The notes: generated by a model from the sequence alone, not told the origin. A DNA stretch of 45,871 nt from an uncultured Clostridia bacterium (GCA_947623505.1 CANQGT010000016.1:1-45871), one strand, 5' to 3'. Shown: positions 23,955 to 32,591, counted from the first letter of the stretch. Numbers and translations are program-made.

Positions 23955-24635
23955 ATGACTGTAACTTTTATCAGAACGGTGATTATTTACGTTACCGCAA
24001 TACTTGCCGTCAGAATAATGGGCAAAAGGCAGATAGGCGAACTGAAGCCGCACGAACTTGTTATAACGATACTTGTTTCGGAGGCGGCAAGCATACCGCT
24101 TGAGGACAATAATATGCCACTTGCAAATATGCTGGTGCCGATACTGATTTTTGTTTCTTTGGAAATAATCGTATCCGCGGCGGCTATGAAAAGCCTGTCG
24201 TTCAGAAATATCATTCAGGGGAAACCGATATTCGTTATAAAAAACGGAAAAATCGATGAAAAGCAACTGAAAAGGCTGCGCCTGACGGTTGACGACCTTG
24301 TGGACGCGGTAAGGCAAAAGGACGTGTTCGACATCTCCACCGTTCAGGACGCGATAGTTGAGACAAACGGCAGTATTTCCGTTTTGCAAAAGGCGGAAAA
24401 TTCGCCCGTAACGCCGAAACAGCTGCATCTGAAAGTGGACGAGGCGGAGATTCCTATAACTATAGTGATAGACGGCAAGCCCGTTACCGAATATTTCGGA
24501 AAGGAAAAGATAGAAGAGGGGCGCATAAAGCTCGCGGTTAAAAAAAGCGGATCGGATATAAAAAATATTCTTTTGCTGACAATCGACGGAAACGGAAACA
24601 CTTACACGGTCGAAAAGGAGGACGCGAAGAAATGA
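23955..24635 (+). CDS. DUF421 (YetF-like) membrane protein
   Basis: A 226-residue protein of the YetF/DUF421 family. Three N-terminal membrane helices are interrupted by the family signature RIMGKRQIGELKPHELVIT. A cytosolic alpha/beta domain follows (QGKPIFVIKNGKIDEKQLKR, TVDDLVDAVRQKDVFDI) and then a C-terminal extension. DUF421 proteins such as Bacillus 2Duf and YetF sit in the spore inner membrane and affect spore permeability and wet-heat resistance. It is divergent from gerA, and its stop overlaps the next gene by 4 bases. It therefore heads a six-gene plus-strand run into the GH2/nan genes. The family is secure; a spore role here is inferred from neighbours. Confidence 0.88.
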   Translation: MTVTFIRTVIIYVTAILAVRIMGKRQIGELKPHELVITILVSEAASIPLEDNNMPLANMLVPILIFVSLEIIVSAAAMKSLSFRNIIQGKPIFVIKNGKIDEKQLKRLRLTVDDLVDAVRQKDVFDISTVQDAIVETNGSISVLQKAENSPVTPKQLHLKVDEAEIPITIVIDGKPVTEYFGKEKIEEGRIKLAVKKSGSDIKNILLLTIDGNGNTYTVEKEDAKK

Positions 24636-25003
24636 AAAGACTTTGGTTCGCTTTTATTTTCCTTTTTGTGTGCGTTTTGGCTTGTTCTTACGAGCAATAT
24701 GTGGTAAAATCTGCATATGAGGATATGATTTCGGCAATAGACGAGGCGCTGCTTGAAAAGGACTCCCCCGAAAAAAAGCTCGAATACTGCGAACGGATAA
24801 CCGAAATATGGAGCGACCGTTACAAAAAAATAACGCTTGTCACCGATCATTCCGTTATTCAAAGCGCCGACGTTTCGATAGGCTCGTTAAAAAGACTTGC
24901 CCAAAACGGGAGCGACGGACTTGACGACGCGCTAATCGAAGCCGAAAGCGAGCTCAAGCAAATGTATGAAAGCTCGCGGATAAATCTCTCAAATATTTTT
25001 TGA
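24632..25003 (+). CDS. DUF4363 family protein
   Basis: A 123-residue protein with one N-terminal hydrophobic helix (about 5-20, FAFIFLFVCVLACSY) followed by a helical soluble domain (ISAIDEALLEKDSPEKKLEY and ITEIWSDRYKKITLVTDHS). The arrangement matches DUF4363, which is often found beside DUF421 genes in sporulating Clostridia. The ATG overlaps the DUF421 stop, so the two are translationally coupled and likely act together in the membrane. Function is unknown. Confidence 0.8.
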   Translation: MKRLWFAFIFLFVCVLACSYEQYVVKSAYEDMISAIDEALLEKDSPEKKLEYCERITEIWSDRYKKITLVTDHSVIQSADVSIGSLKRLAQNGSDGLDDALIEAESELKQMYESSRINLSNIF

Positions 25004-25016
25004 AAGGGTAAAAATT

Positions 25017-26366
25017 ATGAAAGACAAAGGATCTTTCGGTTTAAGGGATAAGATAGGCTACGGTCTCGGCGATTTCGGCTGCAATATGAGTTTCGTTTTT
25101 ATAAACTCATATATGATGCTCTTTTTCGTCACCTGCCTCGGGATAAAAGCGGAGCATTACGCCGTCATTATCCTTATAGCGAAAATATGGGACGCGATAA
25201 ACGATCCTATAATCGGCGCGCTGTGCGATTCTTCAAAGCCTCGCGGCGGAAGCAAATTCAAGCCTTGGATAAAATACGGCTGCATACCGTTGCTTTTGAT
25301 GAGCGTCGTTATGTTTATCTATATTCCCGACGCTCCCTACGCCGCGAAAATAGCTCTTTGCCTCGGCTCGTATCTTATTTGGAGCGTGGCATACACGAGC
25401 GTAAACGTGCCTTACGGCTCAATGCAGTCCGTTATCACTACCGACAGCCTGCAAAGAGCGGAGCTTTCCAACGCCCGTTCCATAGGCGCGCTGCTTGCGC
25501 AGGCGCCCGGAATGGTGCTTCTGCCGTTGATAATATATAACGACAACAACGAACCGCGCGGCGAGCTTTTTATTTACATAGTAGCCGTTATGGGCGTTAT
25601 CGGCGTAGCGGCGTTTCAGCTTACCTGCGTTTTGACTACTGAAAGAGTCGCCGCCGTTGACAACCCGAAACAGAAATTCAATTATTTTAAAACTCTCGGA
25701 GCGTTTTTCACAAACCGCCCCATAATGGCGCTCACCGTTTCAACCGTATCTTATTTGGCGCTTATTATGACGGTGACTTCATCTATGCAGTACATATTTA
25801 TGTGCTATTTCAAAAACACCGATCTTATATCGCTCGCGGCGGTCATTTCGGGCGCGCCTATGGTTCTCGCGATATTACTTGTCAAGCCGCTTGTAAAGCG
25901 TTTTTCAAAAAAGGCGCTTTGCACTTACCCGTTTATTTTCGGCATTATTTCAACGGGGATAATAACCTTTGTAAAATTTTCAAATCCGTACATATGGCTT
26001 GTGTTTGTGGGAATAGCCGTTTTCTCGGCGGGCTTTTATATGGTGCTCATTTGGGCAATGGTGGCGGACAGTATAGATTTTCAGGAGCGCAAAACGGGCA
26101 GACGCGAGGAAGGCTCCATTTACGCCACATACAGCTTTTTCAGAAAACTCGCGCAGGGAATCGGCAGCTCCGCCGTTTCTTTTGCAATAGGCTGGACGGG
26201 ATACAAAGCGTCCCTCGGCTCAGCTCAGCCCGAAGGAGTGGCGGATAAAATATATTTCGTGACGGGGCTTTTGCCCTTTATCGGAACGATATTATGCTTC
26301 ATATCAATGCTGTTTTACAATATTGACGAGAAAAAAATAAGATCGGAGGAAAATCGCGATGCGTAA
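25017..26366 (+). CDS. GPH-family sugar:cation symporter within the nan operon
   Basis: A 449-residue MelB-like transporter with 12 predicted helices. GPH signatures are near the N-terminus (IGYGLGDFGCNMSFVFINSY and KIWDAINDPIIGALCDSS) and in the central loop (DSIDFQERKTGRREEGSIYA). It starts 13 bases after DUF4363 and overlaps the GH2 gene by 8 bases, so it belongs to the same operon. The company of nanE and nanA suggests that it imports sialic acid, a sialylated or anhydro derivative, or the glycoside cut by the GH2 enzyme. Known sialic acid importers belong mainly to the NanT-type MFS, SSS, TRAP and ABC groups, so a GPH member would be unusual. The transport class is firm; the substrate is inference. 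Confidence 0.87.
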   Translation: MKDKGSFGLRDKIGYGLGDFGCNMSFVFINSYMMLFFVTCLGIKAEHYAVIILIAKIWDAINDPIIGALCDSSKPRGGSKFKPWIKYGCIPLLLMSVVMFIYIPDAPYAAKIALCLGSYLIWSVAYTSVNVPYGSMQSVITTDSLQRAELSNARSIGALLAQAPGMVLLPLIIYNDNNEPRGELFIYIVAVMGVIGVAAFQLTCVLTTERVAAVDNPKQKFNYFKTLGAFFTNRPIMALTVSTVSYLALIMTVTSSMQYIFMCYFKNTDLISLAAVISGAPMVLAILLVKPLVKRFSKKALCTYPFIFGIISTGIITFVKFSNPYIWLVFVGIAVFSAGFYMVLIWAMVADSIDFQERKTGRREEGSIYATYSFFRKLAQGIGSSAVSFAIGWTGYKASLGSAQPEGVADKIYFVTGLLPFIGTILCFISMLFYNIDEKKIRSEENRDA

Positions 26367-28593
26367 AACCGAAAGCTTAAATAAAGACTGGTATTTTCTT
26401 AAAGGGGACACAAGGCGGCACAAAGCGCCGAAACGGATAAAAAAAGGCTGGGAAAAGGTAGACCTGCCCCATACGTGGAACGCTCTTGACGGTCAGGACG
26501 GCGGCTTTGACTATCACCGCGGGCCTTGCTGGTATTACAAAGAGATAAAGCTCTCCCCCGTGAAGGGCGAGGAGATTTATCTTGAATTTCCCGCGGCGTC
26601 GCTTAAAGCGGAGGTTTTCGTAAACGGCAGGCATGTTTGCTCGCACAAGGGCGGCTTTTCGACATTCAGGGCAAACATCACCCCGTATATACGGCACGGA
26701 GCGGCAAAAATCGCCGTTTGCGCGGACAACGGCGAGGCAAAGGACGTTTATCCTCAGACTGCCGATTTCACGTTTTTCGGCGGACTTTACCGCGGCGTAA
26801 ATCTTATCACCGTCGCGCGCGCCCACTTTGACCTTGATTACTTCGGCGGCAGCGGCGTTTCGGTCACTCCCGTGCTCAACAAAGACGGTAGCGCCGATAT
26901 TGAAATAGAGGCGTTTGTTTCAAATCAGGGCTCCTGCTCCGTTGAATACAAAGTGGGCGAATACACCGCCCGCGGGAACAGCGCGGTTATCCATATAGAC
27001 GAGCCTCATCTTTGGAACGGCAGAAAAGATCCTTATCTCTACACGCTTGAGGCAGAGCTTGTTACGGGCGGCACGATAGTGGACGACATAAGCGTAAGAT
27101 TCGGCATACGCAGCTTTAAAATCGATGCGCAAAAGGGATTTTATCTAAACGGCAGGCGCTATCCCCTGCACGGCGTTTCACGCCATCAGGACAGGGAGAA
27201 TATGGGCTGGGCGATCACGGAAAAAGAGCACCGCGAGGATATGGAGCTTATAGCCGATGTGGGCGCAAACACGATACGCCTTGCTCACTATCAGCATTCG
27301 CAGTGCTTTTACGATTTGTGCGATGAATACGGAATGGTCGTTTGGGCGGAAATCCCGTTTATCTCCGCATTTATGAATAATCCCGAAGCCCGCGAAAACA
27401 CTCTTTCGCAGATGAAAGAGCTTGTTGTTCAAAATTACAATCACCCGAGCATAGTCTGCTGGGGCATAGCGAACGAGATAACGATAGGCGGCGAAGATCC
27501 CGATCTTATTTCCAATCTTAAAGAACTGAACGACCTTTGCCACGAGCTTGATAAAACGAGGCTCACAACGATAGCCCAGCTTTCAATGGTTGATATGGAA
27601 AGCGAGCTTAACAGGATAACCGACATACTTTCATACAATCACTATTTCGGCTGGTATATGGGCAGCGTTGAGGACAACGGCCCGTGGATAGACGAATTTC
27701 ACGAAAAAAATCCCGATTTATGCCTCGGAATTTCGGAATACGGCTGCGAGGGCATTCTCAAATATCATTCCAACGAGCCGAAAATGCAGGATTATTCCGA
27801 GGATTATCAGGCGCTTTATCACGAAAAAATGCTTGAAACATTCGCGAAACGCCCGTTTCTTTGGTCAACGCACGTTTGGAATATGTTTGACTTCGCCTCC
27901 GATATGCGCGACGAGGGCGGAGTAAAGGGCAGAAACAACAAGGGACTCGTCACATACGACAGAAAGATAAAGAAAGACTCTTTCTTTATCTACAAAGCGT
28001 ACTGGAGCAAGGAAAAATTCGTGCATCTTTGCGGCAGAAGATACGCTAACCGCGCAACCGAAACGACCGATATTAAAATCTACACCAACTGCAAAACGGT
28101 AAGCCTTTTCGTCAACGGTGAGGATATGGGAACCGCGCAATGCGATAAAATCGCCGTGTTTGAAAATGTTGCTCTTAAAGAGGGCGAAAACGTAATAAGA
28201 GCGGAATCGGGAAAGCTCTTTGACGAAATGGTGATAAACAAGGTTTCGGAGCCCGACGAAAGCTATATTCTCAAGCAGGAGGACTCGGGCAACAGCGGCT
28301 CCAACTGGTTTGAAACGCTTGAGATAACGGGCAGCGAGATTCTTTTCCCGGAGGGCTTTTTCACCGTAAAAGACAAGATCGGCGAAATAATGAAAAATCC
28401 CGAGGGGCTTGAATTTATAAACGATATGATAGAAAAAATAACCGAGATCGCCAATATAAGCGTGAGCAAGGGTATGCTAAATATGGCAAAGGGCTTTACG
28501 ATAGAAAAGCTTTTTGATATGGCGGGAAGCCGTATGCCCGAAAAGGCGAAAATATGGGTGAGCGAGCAGCTCAACAAAATCGAAAAGAAGTAA
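26359..28593 (+). CDS. Glycoside hydrolase family 2 (beta-galactosidase/beta-glucuronidase-like)
   Basis: A 744-residue retaining beta-glycosidase. The order is jelly-roll sugar-binding domain (about 8-155, with WEKVDLPHTWN and FFGGLYRGVNLI), immunoglobulin-like domain (about 165-258) and TIM barrel from about 260. The acid/base is E373 in CWGIANE and the nucleophile E460 in LGISEYGCEG. NTIRLAHYQHS and WSTHVWNMFDFASD are typical of GH2. There is no signal peptide, so it is cytoplasmic and acts on imported oligosaccharide. After about 650 a helical extension of roughly 95 residues (FFTVKDKIGEIMKNPEGLEF onward) of unknown role follows. It overlaps the symporter gene and is followed by nanE after 4 bases. 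Beta-galactosidase is the likeliest activity; others in GH2 remain possible. Confidence 0.88.
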   Translation: MRKTESLNKDWYFLKGDTRRHKAPKRIKKGWEKVDLPHTWNALDGQDGGFDYHRGPCWYYKEIKLSPVKGEEIYLEFPAASLKAEVFVNGRHVCSHKGGFSTFRANITPYIRHGAAKIAVCADNGEAKDVYPQTADFTFFGGLYRGVNLITVARAHFDLDYFGGSGVSVTPVLNKDGSADIEIEAFVSNQGSCSVEYKVGEYTARGNSAVIHIDEPHLWNGRKDPYLYTLEAELVTGGTIVDDISVRFGIRSFKIDAQKGFYLNGRRYPLHGVSRHQDRENMGWAITEKEHREDMELIADVGANTIRLAHYQHSQCFYDLCDEYGMVVWAEIPFISAFMNNPEARENTLSQMKELVVQNYNHPSIVCWGIANEITIGGEDPDLISNLKELNDLCHELDKTRLTTIAQLSMVDMESELNRITDILSYNHYFGWYMGSVEDNGPWIDEFHEKNPDLCLGISEYGCEGILKYHSNEPKMQDYSEDYQALYHEKMLETFAKRPFLWSTHVWNMFDFASDMRDEGGVKGRNNKGLVTYDRKIKKDSFFIYKAYWSKEKFVHLCGRRYANRATETTDIKIYTNCKTVSLFVNGEDMGTAQCDKIAVFENVALKEGENVIRAESGKLFDEMVINKVSEPDESYILKQEDSGNSGSNWFETLEITGSEILFPEGFFTVKDKIGEIMKNPEGLEFINDMIEKITEIANISVSKGMLNMAKGFTIEKLFDMAGSRMPEKAKIWVSEQLNKIEKK

Positions 28594-28597
28594 AATT

Positions 28598-29269
28598 ATG
28601 GCAAATCTTGAAAAAGGACTTATAATTTCCTGCCAGGCCGTAAAGGGCGAGCCTCTCTACGGTCTCGGCATAATGCGCCATTTCGCGAGAGCGGCGGTGC
28701 TCGGCGGGGCAAAGGGAATCAGAGCTAATTCCGTAGAGGATATTGTTTCGATAAAAAAAGAGGTAGGCGTTCCCGTTATCGGCATAATCAAAGAAATTTA
28801 TGACGGCAGCGAGGTTTATATAACTCCCACGCTGAAAGAGGTAAAGGCGCTGATCTCAACAGGCTGTGAGGTGATAGCGCTTGACGCGACCGCGCGCCCC
28901 CGCCCAAACGGCGAAACGCTTGCCGACCTTGTGAAATACATAAGAGAAAACGCGCCGAACACGGAAATAATGGCGGACTGCTCCACATATGAGGAAGCGC
29001 TGGCGGCGGACGAAATGGGCTTTGACTATATCGGCACAACGATGAGGGGCTACACCGAATACACAAAGGGAATAGAAATACCCGACATCGAATTGCTGAA
29101 AAAAATGTGTGATAATCTTAACGGCAAGGTGATAGCCGAGGGCGGGATATGGGAAATTTCTCAGCTCAGAAAAGTGCTTGAATGCGGGCCTTACGCCGTT
29201 GTTATAGGCAGCGCCGTAACGCGTCCTTACGATATTACAAAACGATTTGCGCGGGAGTTTCAAAAATGA
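28598..29269 (+). CDS. nanE: N-acetylmannosamine-6-phosphate 2-epimerase
   Basis: A 223-residue TIM-barrel enzyme that turns ManNAc-6-P into GlcNAc-6-P in sialic acid catabolism. It starts LEKGLIISCQAVKGEPLYG and has AKGIRANSVEDI, K65 in VIGIIKEIYDG and E181 in VIAEGGIWE, which correspond to the catalytic Lys and Glu of clostridial NanE. It lies 4 bases after the GH2 gene and overlaps nanA by 4 bases. No ManNAc kinase (nanK) or NagA/NagB gene is in the window, so those steps must be encoded elsewhere. Identification is strong. Confidence 0.93.
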   Translation: MANLEKGLIISCQAVKGEPLYGLGIMRHFARAAVLGGAKGIRANSVEDIVSIKKEVGVPVIGIIKEIYDGSEVYITPTLKEVKALISTGCEVIALDATARPRPNGETLADLVKYIRENAPNTEIMADCSTYEEALAADEMGFDYIGTTMRGYTEYTKGIEIPDIELLKKMCDNLNGKVIAEGGIWEISQLRKVLECGPYAVVIGSAVTRPYDITKRFAREFQK

Positions 29270-30156
29270 GGGATCTTTCAAAATTCAAAGGGCTGTTTTC
29301 CGCCCTGCTCACCCCTTTTGACGGGAACGGCAAAATAAATTTCAATTCTCTTGAAAAGCTGATTAAATTCAATCTTGAAAACGGGATAGACGGTTTTTAT
29401 GTAGGCGGAAGCACCGGCGAGGGGCTTTTGCTTTCAAACGACGAGAGAAAAGCCGTTTACGAATGCGTTGCCGACACGGCAAAGGGCAAAGCCACGCTAA
29501 TAGCCCATGTTGGCACGATACATACAAACGACGCTGTTGATATGGCGAAACGGGCTGAGGCGCTCGGATACGACGCGGTTTCAGCGGTCGCCCCCTACTA
29601 CTATTCTTTCCCGCTTGAGGCGATAATCGGATATTATAACGATATAGCGAACTCGACCTCCCTGCCGATGATAATTTACAATTTTCCCGCCTCGGGCGGA
29701 TTTTCGCTTACGAAAGAAATCGCGAACAGGCTTTTTGCAAACGAAAAATTCATCGGAATAAAGCACACCTCAAACGATATGTTCGCCCTGCGGCGCTTCA
29801 AGGAGCTTGATCGCGAAATAGTCGTTTACAGCGGCTTTGACGAAACGCTTTTGGCGGGGCTCGCAATGGGAGCGGACGGAGCTATCGGAAGCACATATAA
29901 CTTTATGGGCGGAAAGTTCAAAAAAATAATGGCCGATTTCAACGCGGGCAGGATAGAGGAAGCGATGCAAGGGCAGAACGAGGCCGACGAAATCATTGAG
30001 GAGATGATAAAATACGGCGTTTTCCAATGCGAAAAGGCGATCCTCACCGAATTCGGCATTGATATGGGAAATTGCAGAAAACCGTTTCTTCCGATAAGCG
30101 ATGAAGGCGCAAAGGCAATGAAAAAAATAGCCGAAAGACTTATGAAAGAGCGGTAA
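29266..30156 (+). CDS. nanA: N-acetylneuraminate lyase (DHDPS/NAL family)
   Basis: A 296-residue class I aldolase that splits N-acetylneuraminate into ManNAc and pyruvate. The pattern YVGGSTGEG (45-53), Y138 in MIIYNFPA and the Schiff-base K166 in FIGIKHTSND are present, matching NanA rather than DapA spacing. The coupled nanE supports this. The ATG at 29266 overlaps the nanE stop (ATGA); a longer frame back to 29182 runs through nanE and is not used. Two terminators follow at 30173-30192 and 30244-30281. The enzyme class is certain, and the substrate assignment is strong because of context. Confidence 0.92.
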   Translation: MRDLSKFKGLFSALLTPFDGNGKINFNSLEKLIKFNLENGIDGFYVGGSTGEGLLLSNDERKAVYECVADTAKGKATLIAHVGTIHTNDAVDMAKRAEALGYDAVSAVAPYYYSFPLEAIIGYYNDIANSTSLPMIIYNFPASGGFSLTKEIANRLFANEKFIGIKHTSNDMFALRRFKELDREIVVYSGFDETLLAGLAMGADGAIGSTYNFMGGKFKKIMADFNAGRIEEAMQGQNEADEIIEEMIKYGVFQCEKAILTEFGIDMGNCRKPFLPISDEGAKAMKKIAERLMKER

Positions 30157-30172
30157 AATACGTAATTATTAT

Positions 30173-30192
30173 GTAAAGTATTTTTACTTTAC
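30173..30192 (+). terminator. First hairpin after nanA
   Basis: GTAAAGT pairs with ACTTTAC around an AT-only loop, 16 bases after the stop. It is weak as a terminator on its own. Confidence 0.5.
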
Positions 30193-30243
30193 TTGATATT
30201 CTTTTATCTCAAATTTATATGATTTTTTTCGCATAAAAGCTAC

Positions 30244-30281
30244 AAAAAATCTGTAAAGCTAAATAACTTTACAGATTTTTT
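30244..30281. terminator. Main terminator of the nan operon
   Basis: AAAAAATCTGTAAAG pairs with CTTTACAGATTTTTT across 8 bases. It lies between the nan operon and the convergent sigma-factor gene. Confidence 0.85.
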
Positions 30282-30361
30282 GTTTTATCGATTTAATTTG
30301 AACGAAAAGCATCCGCTTTAGTTCCTTCCGTAAGGCGGGCGTTCCCTTTATTTTTCATTCA

Positions 30362-31633
30362 TTACAGTATATAATCGGTAATGCAATCGTACCAATGCAC
30401 ATAAGTTACGCCGTTTACGGTGAGCCTATCGTTATTTGGCAGTTGTTCGCTCCATTTTTTCTTATAACGGTCGATCGCCCAATCGTCGCGGTTGAATCTG
30501 CGCCACAAAACCGTCTTTCCGTTTTTGTCCAAAAACTGCTCGGATACCACACCGTTATTATATGTTTCAATATCCATCACGCATACGGTGTCATAACTTT
30601 TGCCGCCGATTGTAACAGTATATCTGCCGACAATATCCAGCAGGAAATCCTTGTTTGCGCTTGTAATAACTGCGCCCGTTCTCTGAATATCGCCCTTAGG
30701 CGCAAGGTTGGTTTCATTGCCGCAATTATCTTCGCCAAAGCCCCAGTTAGGCAGAAATTCGTCACCATCGAGGAAAGTGATGTAATTACGAACATCTCCG
30801 TCATTTTTGAGCGTTGCCAAATATCGGCAATGCGTGTCGGTAAGTTGTGCTACGAAAGTGCGATCTATCACTTCGTTCTTATCCGAACAGGACGCTTCAC
30901 GAGCGGTCAATTCCACGCCTTCGATGCCGTGGACTTTAGCTTTTCCGGTAACCTGCATATCGTATATACGGTCGCACTTTCGGGATGGCATATCATACAT
31001 ACCCCACCGCAATTTTTCACCGGGCTTCGGCACTAAAAACCACCCCATAAGCTCTTCCCATTTTACGGAAAAAGGGGCTTTGGCGCTTGCTTCTATTTTG
31101 TATTTTGGGATAAATTCGGGTATTTTTTTCATTTCGCATTCTCCTTTCGATGCTTCGGTGTAATACGGATAATTCGTTTTAAATTTTTGCTTCGCCGTGT
31201 AAAGTCTGCTTTTAACTGTTCCGACAGGAATGTTAAGCTTTTTGGCAATTTCGGCTTGCGGAAGATCTTTCCAAAAATAAAGATAGAGTATCTGCTTATC
31301 CTTATCACCAAGCAAATTCAATGTTTCTCTCACCGTTGAAGCAACCGAGCAACCGTATCTGCTGTCCGACAACGCAACTTCGGTTATTTCATTGATCGGG
31401 ATTTCATACCGCTGAGCTTTTTTGCGAAAGTAATCGTTACATTTATTTCTCGCGATACTGATAATCCACGCCTTAAAAGAATCTTTGTTTTTTAATTGGC
31501 AAAATTTTCTGAAAGCAATAAGATAAACCTCTTGTAAAATATCGTCTGCGTCCTCTTTGGAGTTTATCCGAAATCGCACAAACCGCTCTGCGGGCAGGCG
31601 CTCTTTCTCAAGCAATTTTTCAAATTCATCCAT
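30362..31633 (-). CDS. ECF-type RNA polymerase sigma factor fused to a C-terminal domain
   Basis: A 423-residue protein. Residues about 1-160 are a sigma-70 ECF factor: region 2 (SKEDADDILQEVYLIAFRKF, AWIISIARNKCNDYFRKKAQ) and region 4 (DKQILYLYFWKDLPQAEIAK, then IPVGTVKSRLYTAKQKFK). Residues about 168-423 form a soluble domain that I do not recognise, beginning MKKIPEFIPKYKIEASAKAP. It has no membrane helix and no HHCC anti-sigma motif. Inside the gene, AAAGGAG lies 8 bases before the in-frame ATG at 31132, so the C-terminal 256 residues could also be made alone. The main ATG has GAAGGAGGTG upstream, with the palindrome AAACCGGTTT at 31664-31673. The sigma identity is firm; the second domain may sense a signal or act as a built-in regulator. 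Confidence 0.88.
   Translation of the reverse strand: MDEFEKLLEKERLPAERFVRFRINSKEDADDILQEVYLIAFRKFCQLKNKDSFKAWIISIARNKCNDYFRKKAQRYEIPINEITEVALSDSRYGCSVASTVRETLNLLGDKDKQILYLYFWKDLPQAEIAKKLNIPVGTVKSRLYTAKQKFKTNYPYYTEASKGECEMKKIPEFIPKYKIEASAKAPFSVKWEELMGWFLVPKPGEKLRWGMYDMPSRKCDRIYDMQVTGKAKVHGIEGVELTAREASCSDKNEVIDRTFVAQLTDTHCRYLATLKNDGDVRNYITFLDGDEFLPNWGFGEDNCGNETNLAPKGDIQRTGAVITSANKDFLLDIVGRYTVTIGGKSYDTVCVMDIETYNNGVVSEQFLDKNGKTVLWRRFNRDDWAIDRYKKKWSEQLPNNDRLTVNGVTYVHWYDCITDYIL
31126..31150 (-). promoter_or_regulatory. Internal ribosome binding site within the sigma-factor gene
   Basis: On the minus strand AAAGGAG is followed 8 bases later by ATG (31132-31130), in frame with the sigma factor, at residue 168, exactly where the second domain begins. 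Confidence 0.55.
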
Positions 31634-31663
31634 ATCATCACCTCCTTCGGGTTTATGATTTTA

Positions 31664-31673
31664 AAACCGGTTT
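31664..31673. promoter_or_regulatory. AAACCGGTTT palindrome upstream of ECF sigma gene
   Basis: A perfect 10-bp palindrome 31 bases before the start codon. GAAACC on the minus strand also resembles an ECF -35 element, but no matching -10 is clear. Confidence 0.35.
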
Positions 31674-31817
31674 CACATATATAGACAAAAATCGGCATCA
31701 AAAGGTTCATTTTTAAGGATTATTTTCCAAACCGAAATTCAATAGAATGCTCTCAAGTTCTCGGCAGATTTTAATTTTATCATAAAGTCGGGCATAATGC
31801 TTTGTTTGGGCAAAAAA

Positions 31818-31854
31818 GCCGATGATCCGTGAGGGCTATCACAAAATCATCGGC
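31818..31854 (-). terminator. Terminator of XRE/zinc-ribbon regulator gene
   Basis: GCCGATGAT pairs with ATCATCGGC; on the minus strand TTTTTTG follows. Confidence 0.85.
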
Positions 31855-31882
31855 TCTGCATTTGCACTTTGAAAAACAGAAT

Positions 31883-32497
31883 TTAATCTTCCTTTGTCAA
31901 TACTTTTCTATGCCAGCTCCGTTTTCCGCATTTCGGGCATTTCATATATCTTGTTCTTCCGATATGCAGCGCGAGATTTGTTTGCCAATAAGTCGGCACA
32001 TATCTGTAACCGCATTTTTGGCACGCATAGTATCCGGTTTTTTGCTCAATGCCCACCGCGATAAAAGCGACAGCGAAAATCATCACAAGGGCAAACGCGA
32101 GAAGCACGACCCGAAGCCACATCGGCATTGAGACAAAGGAAGCCACAAATACCAAAACGATTCCGGCAAGGACCGTCGGAATGGCGATCAGGTATTCCGT
32201 TCTCAGCATCTGCCTGTTCTTTTCCTCGATTTCCCGCTTCATTGACAGAAGATTTTCCTCTGCCCGTTTGTCATAAGATTCTGCCATGATTTTTTCGCCC
32301 GACAGGAGTTCGTTTACATTGATTTTCAGAAAATCGCACAGTTCGAGCATAATTCCCGAATCGGGCATTGATCTTCCCGTCTCCCATTTTGAGACCGCAC
32401 GGTCACTGATACCGAGCTTCTCCGCAAGTGCCGACTGAGTTAAGCCCTGTTCTTTCCTGCATGAGGCTATGAATTTTCCGATTTTGATTTGATCCAT
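31883..32497 (-). CDS. XRE-family regulator with two membrane helices and zinc ribbon
   Basis: A 204-residue protein. An HTH_3 domain (about 3-60, LTQSALAEKLGISDRAVSKW) is followed by a linker, two hydrophobic helices (about 102-120 and 126-147) and a C-terminal CxxC pair, ACQKCGYRYVP and MKCPKCGKRSW, likely a zinc ribbon. The ATG at 32497 has GGAGG 8 bases upstream; a GTG three codons earlier is inside that site and is rejected. The N-terminus is closely similar to the regulator at 1172-1693. Two AACCGGC-type sites lie 57-94 bases upstream. It probably regulates itself and neighbours in response to a membrane or metal signal, but that is inference. Confidence 0.87.
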   Translation of the reverse strand: MDQIKIGKFIASCRKEQGLTQSALAEKLGISDRAVSKWETGRSMPDSGIMLELCDFLKINVNELLSGEKIMAESYDKRAEENLLSMKREIEEKNRQMLRTEYLIAIPTVLAGIVLVFVASFVSMPMWLRVVLLAFALVMIFAVAFIAVGIEQKTGYYACQKCGYRYVPTYWQTNLALHIGRTRYMKCPKCGKRSWHRKVLTKED

Positions 32498-32553
32498 ATC
32501 GGGCACCTCCTTTCTTGGCTTCAGTATATCCGAAACGGGTGTGAAAAAACACG

Positions 32554-32591
32554 AACCGGCAGTTGATTTTTGCCGGCTCTACCGCCGGTTG
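32554..32591. promoter_or_regulatory. Paired AACCGGC motifs upstream of XRE/zinc-ribbon gene
   Basis: AACCGGCAGTTG (32554-32565, plus) and CAACCGGCGGTA (32591-32580, minus) face each other. The same word occurs at 34268-34279. Confidence 0.4.

Noticed and set aside
22392-24428. Long minus-strand reading frame extending gerAA by 193 codons upstream
   Set aside because: The extension overlaps the divergent DUF421 gene and has no GerA-like sequence; the ATG at 23849 gives the normal family length.
29182-29265. Upstream extension of nanA
   Set aside because: It lies inside nanE in another frame; the ATG at 29266 overlaps the nanE stop in the usual ATGA way.
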